Shown here piece after piece: positions 22,783-34,938 of a stretch of 39,569 nucleotides of DNA; within the stretch, counting starts at the first letter, position 1; each line of letters opens with the position of its first letter. This DNA comes from Hirudo medicinalis (Eukaryota; Annelida; Clitellata; Hirudinida; Hirudinidae): assembly GCA_011800805.1 (NCBI GenBank), contig MPNW01000405.1:6819-46387 (forward strand), in the 5' to 3' direction. The notes below the pieces were generated by a model, which searched no databases, was not told where the DNA came from, and worked only from the letters and a program-made list of their open reading frames with translations. Both the position numbers and the translations under genes were made by a program.

Positions 22783-22852
22783 ATCATGATGGTGATGATG
22801 GTGATGACGATGATGATGATGACGACGTCGACGATGATGATGATGATGAGCT
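22783..22852. repeat. GAT/GAC microsatellite
   Basis: GATGGT, GAT and GAC units around a central GACGTCGAC palindrome. Confidence 0.92.
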
Positions 22853-23077
22853 CATTGAGTGGTTGATTTTCGATATTGTTCCTACACTCAGGTAACGAAA
22901 TTCTCCTCTGAATCTCTTCAGAGGATGGAAAACTTTGACGAGAAAACTTAAAAAGAAATACAATTCTAGAAAAACCAACAATCATGACATCGTTTCCTGA
23001 CTAGCGGGCACGCTAGCTGCCTTGTGAGACAGCACAACTGAGACTGACAAGTACATCTGAACGTACAAAGAGCTCAC

Positions 23078-23164
23078 CTCGTTGCCTTTCTTGTCCTTGT
23101 ATTTGATCCATGGACCTTCCACCCTCTTGTACTCAATCATGTACTTCTCAGTGAATTCCTGGCC
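23078..23164 (-). CDS. Ddr: Ddr exon 4: discoidin domain
   Basis: An 87-base exon, phase 0 at both ends, encoding residues 124-152: GQEFTEKYMIEYKRVEG, then PWIKYKDKKGNE. It aligns with the DDR segment G..F...Y.L.YS.DG..W..WKDR.G.E. Acceptor TTTTCCAG and donor GAG|GTGAGC are both good. Confidence 0.93.
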
Positions 23165-23315
23165 CTGGAAAATGTGGAATGGGGTAACTGATGAAAGTTG
23201 AGTTTAATACGATCAGCAACCAGGTTGAGATAGAATTGTCCTTTATGTGAATGTTTCAAGTGAAAAATTGCCATCAGAAGGACTGTGAGATCAACTCGCG
23301 TGGGATAGGTGTGAA

Positions 23316-23366
23316 TCTAGCACCACCATTACCACCATTACCACCACCACCATCATCATCACCATC
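23316..23366. repeat. CAC/CAT microsatellite
   Basis: ACCATTACC, CACCAC and ATC units over about 50 bases. Confidence 0.9.
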
Positions 23367-24715
23367 CGTTAATATCACTCAACAATCATACAAAAATTCA
23401 CCTTAAAAATCTCATGACGAAAAAATCGAATAAACCATTACGAACTAAAAAATATATGAAATAAAAAGGTTAAAAATCTTTTTAAAAAAATGGAAACACA
23501 AAAATAAAGAAGTGTTGAGACAAAGGCAAATTTAATGACCTTGACATGATCTCGAATAAATCACGGCTTCAAGTGACATTCGGTGTTATTCCCACCACCA
23601 CAACCCTTGTAGGTGTCGATCATTGGTGGATAATTCAAAACTAATTAATTTATCAGCTGACCAATAAACTTTATCCTCGGAGTTGATAAGAAAACGCCTC
23701 GGGCAATGACTCATACCCTGCAATTGAATCCACAGCATCGGTTCCACCCCTATTTCCAACGCGCATGGAATAAAATTTTCCGTGTCGTGCCTGGAAAATG
23801 GCAGAAGAAGTACGAATGGTGGAGATAAGAGGGCGGCAATAAACCAAGTGTAATAGGTCGTTCATCACTCGTGAGGCTCTGAACACAAACAGCGAACACG
23901 AACAGCGAGCCAATAATAGTCCAGTCGAAAGCACCGGCATTTCCAGCCAAGTGGTGCGACACTTTTAGCGCAAATTTAATGAAACTCCACAAATGCACAA
24001 ATGCACTCCACTCCTACCTGGTAATGTTCTTCGTTTCCTGCTGAAAGAATTGAAGAAAAGAGAAAATTCCCTCAAAAACCGTTTCGTGTGCTCAAAAATG
24101 TTGACGGAAAAATTACTCGTAAAATTTCGCTTCTCTCGATTTCTGTGTTTTCTTGAATTGGACAACTGAGAACAGGTGTGGATGGTTGTCTGGATCGAGA
24201 TGCAAATTCAGGAAATTTGTGAAAGAAGATGGAAATGAGGAAACGTGCACTCTTGTTGCTGCGACCATCATGACGTCATAAAGAGCTTTTGGAAAGGGAT
24301 GGGGGTGCGTAATACTCAATATCCAGCACCTGATTCCAGTCACGCTCCTTTGCTGAGATCCGTCTGCCCGAAAATTCGCGCCCCACCGATCGTAAAACAT
24401 AAGCTGGTTGGCAGCACCGACGTCCATCACGGCCTCTCAGCAGTGGTGCACCCCGCCCGAAGATTATCATTCATTACTGGAGATGACACATTCGGCGCAT
24501 AAACATCCGAGGTGGATGGAAAACAGGCCCCGATGTTTGTCGTTGAGGTTTGAAATCAAAGGAGAATTAATGCAAATATTTATGCAAGGGAAGTTGAGAT
24601 TTTCATTTTCAACCTCCGAGGCATTTTTTGACAGCGATTTTTTTCTTGAATGTCCAACATGAAGAATCAAAATTTCAAGATATTGAAATGTTTCCATCAA
24701 CGATGTATCGTTATT

Positions 24716-24860
24716 AGCATCATCATCATCATCACCGACATCGTCGTCATCATCACCACCACCACCACTACCACCATCATCATCATCATCACCGACATCG
24801 TCGTCGTCGTCATCATTACCACCACTACCACTACCACCATCATCATCATCATCATCGTCA
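24716..24860. repeat. ATC/ACC/GTC compound microsatellite
   Basis: About 145 bases of ATC with ACC, GAC and GTC variants. A block of about 60 bases (ATCATC ACCGACATCGTCGTC ... ACCACTACC) occurs twice. On the minus strand it reads as poly-Asp with Gly and Ser, a repeat translation and not a protein. Confidence 0.95.
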
Positions 24861-25451
24861 AGGACAGCCTTCAATACAACGCTCACATCTAGAAGCAACA
24901 AAGAACAAAGAATTATAATCCTCAATATTTCTTGGTTAAAGTCATTGAAATGTGTGTGAACACCCTTTTTCATTTCAAACCCAAACCAACTTTTGAGTTT
25001 CTTAAAAATTTGATGAAAAAAGAAATTATCAAAAAATGAGGATAAAGTTGCATTTTATTTTGTGATTCATTTGTGATTATGTGATTATATGATTATGTGA
25101 GCATCTTCATACGATCGAGAACTCCTAAAACCTGCTGCGCATCTAACACAATCACTTGGTAAGTATCAGCCAAAATATCAGCACTTGGACTACAACAACA
25201 ATCCTGAGCCAATCAATATCCCATCCATTAAAGAACGTCCCAGCATAACATCCATCCATCAAATGACTGAGAATCAGCATCAACACGGTTATCATCATCA
25301 GCATTGACGTGAATATCGTTATCAGCCTCATCATGATTATCATTATCATTATCAATGCCGGCGTTATCCAATGGTGGTTTTCAATAAGGAAGAGATGTCA
25401 AACGAGCGAGAAAAACAAATTAACCCAGAAATTAAACTTTAATGATCAAAC

Positions 25452-25593
25452 CTGGCCATTGCCGAAGCGACCTTGAGTTTCCACCTGGGTGATGACCTTC
25501 AACTCGTCAAACTGAACCTCGATCCACTCGTAGCTGTTCTTGTTGATGGCGTGCTGTGGACACCACGCACCACTATTCCTTTCTATTCTGACC
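25452..25593 (-). CDS. Ddr: Ddr exon 3: discoidin domain
   Basis: This exon encodes residues 77-123 with SGAWCP (Cys87), WIEVQFDELKVITQVETQGR (from 99) and FGNGQ. It matches the DDR run GAWCP...LQ.DL..L.....GTQGR. Arg118, together with Glu126 in the next exon, corresponds to the charged pair Arg105 and Glu113 of human DDR2 and is kept. The donor CAG|GTTTGA is weak. A second AG six bases inside the exon could serve as an alternative acceptor without breaking frame. Confidence 0.92.
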
Positions 25594-25740
25594 CTGATAA
25601 ATATGATAGTTATTACAAATATGAGAATTATGATAAATGTGGTAAATATGATAATTATGATAAATATGATATCAGTTGTTGTCTTACGTTTTATTAAAAA
25701 GAATGAACAAGTGAAGTGAATTATGTCGGAGTTCATTGTT

Positions 25741-25802
25741 TGTGACGTTGTTACAATTATAATTATAATTAATATTATAATTAATATTATTATAATTATT
25801 GT
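25741..25802. repeat. AT-only palindromic region
   Basis: Alternating AATTATAATT and TTAATATTATAATTAATATT units that are self-complementary over most of their length. Confidence 0.8.
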
Positions 25803-25981
25803 TAAATCAATTATTGCGTAACTGTTTACTAAATTTATTTGTTAATTAATATTCATTCATTTATTTATTTATTAATTTGAATTTCCACAGTCGAGTTTCT
25901 ACGAATTTTTTGTAATTTTATTGTGAATATTTTTAAACTCTTTCATCCAATCAATTATGTATTTATTATTTTTTCAATTGC

Positions 25982-25983
<2 letters not shown>

Positions 25984-26021
<38 letters not shown>

Positions 26022-26023
26022 TA
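25984..26023. repeat. TTA microsatellite
   Basis: Nearly pure ATT array of about 40 bases. Confidence 0.95.
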
Positions 26024-26399
26024 TTCCGAAAAGAGAAAGAATTAGAAAGCCTTCTAGCCTCCAGGAAGCCATAAAACAAGATGGCGGCGTAAACATTGAA
26101 TGTGACGCCAACAATGGAAGGTTGTGGCGGCAAATGATTGCCCAACCATTGAAAGGGTCGACATGTCAGACTGGAACAAGCACGTGTTCCAAGCCACGTG
26201 CCTTGGAGTAATATCTTACGCACATGAAGGGGTGCAATTAAAAGACAGGCTTCAATAAGCAGGGAGGAACGGGTGGATTGATTGATTGGTAGATGAATGA
26301 ATGCATGGTTGAATGGCTGGATTGATAAAGGAACGAATGAATGCGTAGAAGGACTGATTGGCGAATGGATGAATGAATGCATGGATGAATTACTGCAGA

Positions 26400-26502
26400 A
26401 ATGGATGGATAGATGGTTGGATGGATGGATGGATGGATGGATGGATGGATGGATGGATGGATGGATGGATGGATGGATGGATGGATGGATGGATGGATGG
26501 AT
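26400..26502. repeat. (GGAT)n tetranucleotide array, copy 1
   Basis: About 100 bases of GGAT with two early variants, ending in the flank ATGACTGGCCCCTC and an N at 26515. It codes only for a WMDG repeat. Confidence 0.97.
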
Positions 26503-26624
26503 GACTGGCCCCTCNGTCATCATTTTGAGGAAGTCACAAAATCTCCAGGAAGGTCGTGCTCAATTCCATCGATTATTTGAAGCAGATGTTCTCATGTTGC
26601 TCAGAGATAAAGAGGTTTATGAAG

Positions 26625-26670
26625 AGATGGATGGATGGATGGATGGATGGATGGATGACTGGCCCCTCAG
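26625..26670. repeat. (GGAT)n tetranucleotide array, copy 2 with the same flank
   Basis: About 30 bases of GGAT followed by the identical flank ATGACTGGCCCCTC seen after copy 1. Confidence 0.95.
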
Positions 26671-29407
26671 GAGGAAATTAATGGCCCCAGAGGCACTCAC
26701 GTTGGGAATATTTGAGTCAAATTCTCCTAATTTGTCCGATGAACTGGTCCTGCCAGGCTAAATAGATAACTGGTTTAACGCACCACGCTCAGAGTAATTT
26801 GTAATTAGATTTAAACTCGAATACTTCTTGCAAGTAATTCGTCAAAATTACGCTCGCAATAATAACAACAACAACAACAATAATAAGACTCTAAATATAC
26901 ACGCAAACAAAATATAAACAAAAGAAACAATGAAACATGTTCATTTGAGTGGCAATACGTTATTGGCATCGTTAAGGAGAGCAGCCTGATGATCTTTGCC
27001 ATCGTTATCTGCTGAAGTCATGCCATAAACATGACATCCCAAAGACTTGACGTGCGTCCATAGCCTGCCACCAGCAAATAAAAGTCTTTATTCTGCTGTC
27101 TGTCCAGCACTTAGAAGCATCAACCAGAATCTGATCTATGTGATATTCCAGCATGTTTTCTACTTTCTCCCGAAAACTCCCGAGTGTTGGAGACTGAATG
27201 ATAATCTGTCAGCTGGAAATGATTTTTAAACTTCTCTTCCCATGGCGTGGATTAATAGACGAGGTACGTACAGAGTGGAGCCTTCCTTGCCAATTGATTG
27301 CTCGGATTCTGGATCATCGTTATCAGGAATGTATCACGAATTAATCTCAAAGAGGTCACCGGTGTTGGATGTTCGTGCAACTAACTTTGGTCTCAAGTGA
27401 AGTTTACAAACAACCTATCCGCTCGGATCTGAAGAGGTTGTTTGATGCAAACACAGGAAGGAAGAAATGACAACAAACTTGGAGGTTATCAGCCAAGATG
27501 ATCGCTACAACCACTTTAAAGAGTTGCGCAACAAGTCTCTGGCGACGTGACGTGATGATTGAGTTCAAAACCACATCGAGGTACTCGGGCAAAGATTAAC
27601 ATCATCCAAGTTACATCATAATTGTTTGCAATCGGATTTATTATTTAAAAGTATTCTTTACTCCAAGCCAAGCAAAGTCTTAGCCGAATGCACTTCGGCT
27701 TTTCACGTTGAGAATGAAAAATACGACTGGAAAGCGAAAAGCTTAGCGAAAGAGAATTTTGTTTTCTAAAAATCGCTGGGATGCATAAAAGTGAATTAGT
27801 TTGCACCGAGTTCACTTCCAAGGAAGCTTCTCCATGCGACGTCATAAAATCATGAACGGAACTTTCTCTACGTTTTGAATTTGAAATTCTAGAAATATGT
27901 TCGTAATGACTTCCGCATGGAGGCAATTCCTCCGCGATATCACGCCACTTTTAATTGAATCGAAAAACTTACAATTTGAATTTCAGAAACTCGATTTTGT
28001 TTCTCCATCTACGTTTCTGAAACATCTCATCTGTCGACATAAACTATTCTCGTCACGTTCGAAAATCGATGAAACTTTACTTTGGCGCGGTAAGAAGCAG
28101 ACGAGTAAAGATGATCGCAGTTAAGTCAGCCAGTTAAGTCGAAAACTATTAGTTAACTTGAAATGAAAAGCACGTTGAAAATGTGATCTTGAACTCGTGT
28201 GGTGGCTGAGTTTCATAAAAGTCAATGGGTGGGTCCTGACTTCAGTGGAAATAAACTTTGCACTGAGGTGACAGGAGAGTACAAGTCAAATAGCATACCT
28301 CCACGTCAGATATTAGAGCACGAAATGTGATAAGCTGTGATCACAATCCGAATCGTCATCATCACCACCAAAATCATCATCATTATCATAATTAGCAGTG
28401 CTACAGCGAAATTCTTTCGTGATTAAAAACAAAAGACTTAAAAAATAAACCCCTTCCTCCGATGTTCAATTTCACGGGGATTAGCAGAAAATAAAAGCAT
28501 AAAAAGAACACAAATAAAACAAATAAGAAGACGAAATCTCCAATTAACAATTTGGAAAACAAATTCCAGGTTGACGAATTATCGACAGGCGCGGAAGACG
28601 AGAGAAGCTCTGTGAGGAGATGTTGACAAAGAACCATGGATTCTTGGATGAATTTTATATCATGGATTCCAGAACCGATCCTCCGCTCTTTTGGTTGAAG
28701 AATGAAACGCTGAAAATCTCGGACAGAAAAACAGGACTACGTTGGGGAAGAATACTGATGAAGCTGGACTTTAAAAGAATGATTTAAAAATAATTTTCGG
28801 TTTTAAACGATAAATCACTCCGTTCAAGTGGGTTGAATATCAATTTCCTGCGGAAAACCATTAAAGATCCATCAGATACTAGGACTGGGATCCTAATGCC
28901 TGGGACACCATCACACCGTGCTGGAGGAGCTGGGAAACGAATGCAGTCATGAGAGATAATAGGATAAGGTGATAAGTGGGAAAGGAACTTTAGTAGCACG
29001 GGACTGTCAAAATAAGATTGATCACGAAAACCAATCACGATATTACAAGCTACAATTCTCCCGGAAAATGAAAAAAATATTAATTGAAAATCCCACGAAA
29101 GTATGAAATTTATCAGAGTCGTAAAAATCTGAAATATGGAAGATTAAAGGGTTTCCATTAAGGAATGACGTGAGGTGACGATAAAGGTGGTGAAAGTTGA
29201 AAACAATTATTTCCACGGATGAAATCCAAGATTCTCTGGAAAAGTTGCAGAGAACGATCGACACGTCAGGCTTATTGGGGGTGATTTAACACCGCACCAT
29301 TGGCTGGCTAAACGAACCGCCCTCGGCCATACAAGATGAGTTCAAATATTTCAGCAGCACTGAACAACTGTTCGAACATTTCTCTTTAATGTACATAATA
29401 CACTCCC

Positions 29408-29462
29408 GATGATGATGATGATGACGATGATGATGATGATGAAGACGACGATGACGATGATA
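29408..29462. repeat. GAT/GAC microsatellite
   Basis: GAT units with GAC and AAGACGAC interruptions over about 55 bases in intron 2. Confidence 0.93.
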
Positions 29463-30190
29463 AACTCACAATAACTTTCCATCGAATCATTACCTCGTCG
29501 TCAAGAATTTCATCTTTGACTTCCTCAGAGCCATCAAATTAATCTCGGCATCTTTGATTAAAAAAAAACTTTTCGTTTTCCACTTTTTTTAAGGAATTAC
29601 AAAAAAGATTTCGATTGATGAGGTGTGATAGCAAAATAAATCAAAGAGTCCCCAATTTAGCACCACTTAAACCTGAAGAGTCAATGCATCTTGGCCAATT
29701 GCAGTTCATAATAGAGGTAATTAATTGGCCCTAATTGCATAATTGGTTGACTGAATCATTAAAGGTTATACATAATTAGTTATTTAAGTGGTTGAAAACG
29801 CCTTCCCACTCCGGTGAAATGCTCACAAAGTGTTCAGTGATTTCACTCTGGGAAATTTATGTAGAATTTTAGAGAAATTCTTACAAATCAATTGATTTTC
29901 GGCAGAGAATTCTTTTTCTTTAGTTTCGCACTAGATTTTTAAACCTTTTTTTTGTTGAAAATTTCCGTTTAAAAAATCTTTTGTCAGAAATATTATTAAA
30001 TTTAGATAATATAATATAATAATAAAAAATTAATATATTCAATAAGGATCTTACAATAATGTTCTTTCAAAGAAATTTTCGAAAAAGTTCTCCGGCTAGT
30101 TTTAAATATTCACGAATATAGAGATTCCGAATCTAATTTGGTGATCGACAGATATGTGAAATGAATGATCGTTGTCAATTATCCACCCGC

Positions 30191-30241
30191 TTTTATTATT
30201 AATGAGAATAATTATTTCTTTTTATTATTAATGAGAATAAT
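30191..30241. repeat. 22-base tandem duplication
   Basis: The 22-mer TTTTATTATTAATGAGAATAAT occupies 30191-30212 and 30220-30241, with a 7-base spacer. The copies are identical. Confidence 0.9.
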
Positions 30242-30645
30242 CAAGCGTCGTTAGAACAGCGCCGCGCTAATGGACTCTCGCCTATCCGACATTGGCGAAA
30301 CATTGGCTTCATTACCAACGAGAACTGGATTCCAGAATTCTAAAGAAGAAGATGAAAAGTAACTTTTGGGGATTAATTTCCTCCACGCACTAAACTGGCC
30401 TCCTGTAGGAGAGGTTCCATCTGAGGAACACTCAGTTATACTCTCACTCAATTACTCAGAACGTTTGGTTAGTGTTGTGGCAATAAAGCTTATGAATTTT
30501 TAAGTGGAGCTCGGAAAGCAATTTGCACAGCAGCTTTATGGTGATTGGAATAACCACGAGTGATTACAACTATCACAAATAATATGACAATAATTATGAC
30601 CACGGGTCATAATATTAATAGAAAAATAATAATAAAAAGAAAATG

Positions 30646-30657
30646 ATAATAATGATG

Positions 30658-30696
<39 letters not shown>
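30646..30696. repeat. AAT microsatellite
   Basis: GATAAT units leading into pure AAT, about 50 bases. Confidence 0.95.
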
Positions 30697-30697
<1 letters not shown>

Positions 30698-31594
30698 GCT
30701 CGGAGACAGGCGCGCATTCCGGTATGACTTTCCAATCATTATCAACAGGCGCACATGTAAAACACTTATAACTCTTGTAACATGATTTCTTCACGCTAAG
30801 ATGGCCAGGTGCGAGTGAGGCGAATGGAAGAAATAAGAAGAGGAAGAGGACGTTGAATGCTCCCCATCCAGGTGAAAATTGTGCTCACACTCCTGCAATT
30901 ATTTACATCCGAACGGACCTCAACGGAGTCCTTAAAGTTCATATTAGCACCAGATTCTTGGCCGTTTTAGTGCCAGGGCAGAAAGTATAAAATCTTTCGG
31001 ATGTGACAGTTATTGGGAAATTGAAAAGAAATAATTACTCCTTGGATGCATGATGGATAGGAGGGACGAGATAACATCATTCACGGAACATGCTTTCCAT
31101 GCCCGTGAGAATTATTATTGGATGAGACACATAAATCCACCAATCAGAAAACAATGAGCAGCAAATCGAATTTTGGGGACTCCTTGCAAACCATGCACGG
31201 ATGAGCGCATGTCCCTGGAAACACCGAAACAACAACATTTCGCCAACAACGACATCATTAATGGGAAAAGATGTTCATTGTTTTTATTAGCTAATATGGC
31301 GGTAAATTTTGAAATTCCTTATTGTAAATTTTGCGACAACGGCTGCAACTCGAGCGGATAATAAAGAACCCGACCAAGACGTTCATTCCAGGAGTGAGGA
31401 ATATTTACTGTTCCACTGCCATGCACGGATTTGGAAGAATACGAGAAGCGATGAGAGGTGTAAATGCTTCCAAAACGAGTTCGGTTGTCGACAAGACTTG
31501 AGGAAATCAAACAAGCTACACGCGGCACATACGTTTGTTTTAGAAGTGAAAATATTTATCAATTTCAGCAATTAAAAAGTAAAAAAGAAAGTAC

Positions 31595-31697
31595 CTGGCA
31601 TTCGAAGGTCCGAGGGTTTCGTCAAAGGACGAGCTGGCTCTTATGGAACTGTCAGGAATGCTGCCATCCTGCATGCCAAGGGCTCTGTTGCAAGAAG
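31595..31697 (-). CDS. Ddr: Ddr exon 2: start of the discoidin domain
   Basis: This exon encodes residues 43-75, SCNRALGMQDGSIPDSSI, then RASSSFDETLG. It is the N-terminal strand of the DS domain (CRYALGM..G.IPD..I.ASSSW in vertebrate DDRs). Cys44 should pair with Cys198. Phe66 stands where the family has the collagen-contact Trp. Acceptor TTCCAG and donor AG|GTACTT; phases 1 and 2 match the neighbours. Confidence 0.93.
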
Positions 31698-32917
31698 CTG
31701 GAAAAAAATACCACAATGAATTGTGAATGAATACACGATTTAATGATCGTGCACGGGAGTTAGTCAATTAAATTCGATTGAAGATGCATTGTGTAATTCG
31801 TCGCCGAGGTGAATTGTGAATGCATCAGAAGAAGATGAGAACAAATGCAAAGACATTCATCGTGGGTTTTGCTTGGTGACATGTGATTATTAGGGATCAA
31901 TCTGTTTTGATCAAATCTCAGATGTGGGCACAAGACTGGTAATGACGTTCTGGCAGATTGTTATCGATTTTAAAAATGTACTTTGAATTTTGATTTGGGA
32001 AGGTTTTTGCTCAAATCGATTGCTTATCTCGTGGACAATTCCCCAAACAAGAGCTTCAACAAACAACACTTGAGGGTAATCTCGGACTGACACATGTCCC
32101 ATTTGAAGGCTTCCACATTATCTCAGTCGCACTTTAACAAATGTGCAGACGCAGCGAGCAACTCCTGTAATATCACCAGTCCGTCTCGGATTGCTTCGAA
32201 AATCCAAGACAGCTGATGGAGGGACTGGAATACGGTCGGACAGGCCTAGGAAGTACAAGATAGCTTTGAAACTGGAGATCCAAGCTGATACTAATCTGCT
32301 AATCATCAATCCGGGAGCTGCGAAACAATTAAAGCGAGATCACACGAGTCTCGTAACCAAAACACTTCGGCGCGTTTAAACATCATGCGGTTAACTTTCC
32401 GAGTCCGTATCGGGTGTAGGGTGCTGGAATTTCCACAAAAAGATGGCGGCAGGTTCCATCGAATACATCGTCCCGTGGCCCGTCGGTTGTCTGGTTCGGC
32501 TTTGTACTTTCGGACGATGCGAAAGAGATGAATGGCAGATTAATAGATTATTGTCGAGATAAATTCTAATTGGAATAATTCAAAATCTGCGGATAAGCGC
32601 GCTTGATATTCGAGAAAATTGAGAACATATCGCAATGCTTGGTAACAGATGGGCAGCAGAACAATTTACACGGCTTGGTGCTAACGGTCAAAAGGAGAAT
32701 CGGAGATAATTCTGCCTGAGAGGTTCACTGGCCAAAGAACCCGACCAAGCACAAAAGTCATCCACTTGATAAAAGGTTACAAATGTGAGCTCAATCCCCA
32801 AAAGCATGAAAACGAACGACCTGAAAACTTTTGCAGGATTGTTCTCCATCCTAAATAATGATTTCCTTTCATACCACAACAACAAATGCAACATCGAAAA
32901 ATAGAAATAATAACAAC

Positions 32918-32921
32918 AATA

Positions 32922-32965
<44 letters not shown>

Positions 32966-32967
32966 GT
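32918..32967. repeat. AAT microsatellite
   Basis: AAT array of about 50 bases in intron 1. Confidence 0.95.
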
Positions 32968-33162
32968 CAATAATGCACTCCTACAACCGTAAACAATGAG
33001 TCCATCAGATCTTCTGCAAAGCAAGNAAGCATCTTTACTCACCACGGATCGAGCATGTTTTTGAGACTCGGGGCACTCAGTAAGAAGATCATTAAGGATT
33101 CCGTCATTAAATATTCATGCATTCACATTCATAATTCATGCTTAGTTTATAATTAGTACAAG

Positions 33163-33164
33163 TG

Positions 33165-33218
<54 letters not shown>
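33163..33218. repeat. AAT microsatellite
   Basis: Pure AAT array of about 55 bases in intron 1, some 200 bases from the previous one. Confidence 0.95.
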
Positions 33219-34458
33219 CTCCGATCGATGTGTCTGTCAAAAATGCCGCCATTAAAGAATCGATAATTGCATTTTTTTTCTGCAGGAATGAATTTCTAGG
33301 AAGCTCATTGTAGCCACTCACTCCTGAGTTGGTGTTCATTCGAAACTGGCAGAGTGAGGTTAGTTGGACACAGGTATGTGAAGTCGGGTGCCTTCCTTTC
33401 ATGTTCCTGACTGGCTCTCATCACTGCTTGGCGCGCAAAATAAACAGATGCCCAAGTTTTTAGACTTAAAAGCCGTGCTTATCAACAAAGGACTTGAAAG
33501 AAAGAAGTGCCAAAAAACATGACACCATTGTTATGCAACAAATTAAAAATTGAAAGCCGACACTGAAGTGTTAAAAACTTAAGTCTGTCATCAAAAGTTG
33601 TCTGCAATCCTTAAAACGTTGTCATTTATGATACTAAATAAATTTAAATCTCTCGCATTTTTAAGTATTAAAAAAATAAATAATGTATATGAATTGAGCT
33701 GAAACATCAAAGGATTTCAAATCATCGGAGCAGAATAGAGAGATTGAACCTCGATATAAACGTCGAATATCCATCATACCGCGAAAACCCATAGAACGTT
33801 GTTATGGGGTAAATTTTATGGTCCCTGTATGGCATGCAATCCCAATATTTCACAGGACAATTCCATTTATGAGGCTAAGATGCATCTAATTTTGCATCAC
33901 AAATGATCAAGTAAACCCTGCATAGGTCTGTACGTTCTCAGGATTACTTCCTCGATCAATGGGAACATTACATTTTATGCTTCTGGGTAAAGAGAATATT
34001 GCATGACCGTTTCGTTGAGGAAATGAAAAACCAAAAAACCAAAATCCTTCAAATGCTGACGAATCCTGAGACTGCGTGGATGGAGCGAACGAGGGAGAGA
34101 AATTATTATGCATTCAACGCTGTTACCGAGGCCATCATAAATTTATAAACCCATAATTGGAGGACATTAAGTAGCAATACCGGCAGAGGTTTGCCGCTCG
34201 ATAAACAGTGTAAATCAAAGATTGCAAACGTTAATAACTGCAAACATTTCATTGCATTTCCTCTGCTGGCTGCAGGAGGAAATGCTTCTGGAGAATGCAG
34301 ATGGAAGCGAGAGACTGGAGAGCCTGTTCGCTGTCTCTTTGTTACGCTCAGCAAGCCATGCCATGAATCATGTGATCCTAACAAGATTCTAAAGAACCCC
34401 AGGTCACAACTCCATTCAAAATTTTGAATGAGTCTGTTCATCCCCAAGGCTGCTAAAT

Positions 34459-34489
34459 GGGTGGGGATGATGGGGGGAGGGTTGAGGGG
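34459..34489 (+). other. G-rich tract with quadruplex pattern
   Basis: Five runs of three or more G (GGG, GGGG, GGGGGG, GGG, GGGG) separated by loops of 1-5 bases. It is on the strand opposite the receptor transcript, about 450 bases inside intron 1. Confidence 0.6.
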
Positions 34490-34938
34490 CGGACCCTTTC
34501 GCTAAACTAACCCTCTAGTCTCTCAGTCCGTGCGGGGACTTAAATGAAGCAAAGGTCTCAATCAGTCATCATTCAAGCCAACCTGATTGTGTTTATCTGC
34601 TTTGATATCGGATGACGACGTGAGTTTAATTTGCAAAAACACTTCAAAGAATACCAGTCCAAAGATATATGTTTCTACTGCATAAACATACAAACGCAGG
34701 CCCCACAAAGCGAAACTAAATTATTTCCTCATTATGCACGTCACGTGAAGCTAACAGGCCGTAAATATTAAATTATAGTTATAATTATTCACAAGCGAAA
34801 ATCAGAAAAAGCCACAAAAATATATTTCTAACAGCATTCGTTCGCGAACATGTTTCTAGGGGAAAAAAATACGAGAAACAAAAAAGCAGGTGGAAAGGGG
34901 AAAATGACCTCGGGGTGGAAAAGCAAATGAGAACTCAC

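Larger units (their letters stand above)
20490..23077 (-). other. Ddr intron 4
   Basis: 2588 bases with three triplet arrays (20517-20645, 21868-21925, 22783-22852). No coding sequence is supported; minus-strand frames over the arrays are low-complexity translations. Confidence 0.85.
23165..25451 (-). other. Ddr intron 3
   Basis: 2287 bases with an ACC cluster (23316-23366) and a long ATC/ACC array (24716-24860). Open frames of about 80-100 codons around 23670-24500 on both strands have no recognisable motif. Confidence 0.8.
25594..31594 (-). other. Ddr intron 2
   Basis: The largest intron, 6001 bases, with AT-rich palindromes (25741-25802), a TTA array, two GGAT arrays, a GAT array, an AAT array and a 22-base tandem duplication at 30191-30241. 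No coding sequence is supported. The base at 26515 is undetermined (N). Confidence 0.85.
31698..34938 (-). other. Ddr intron 1
   Basis: 3241 bases with two AAT arrays, one N at 33026, and a G-rich tract on the plus strand at 34459-34489. A plus-strand frame of 78 codons at 32143-32379 has no recognisable motif. Confidence 0.8.

Noticed and set aside
24467..24973. 168-codon Asp-rich minus-strand frame
   Set aside because: Translation of the ATC/ACC microsatellite; no splice or domain support.
26017..26761. WMDG or HPSI repeat proteins on both strands
   Set aside because: Translations of the GGAT tetranucleotide array.
32143..32379. 78-codon plus-strand frame in intron 1
   Set aside because: No motif, no splice context and no start context; treated as chance.
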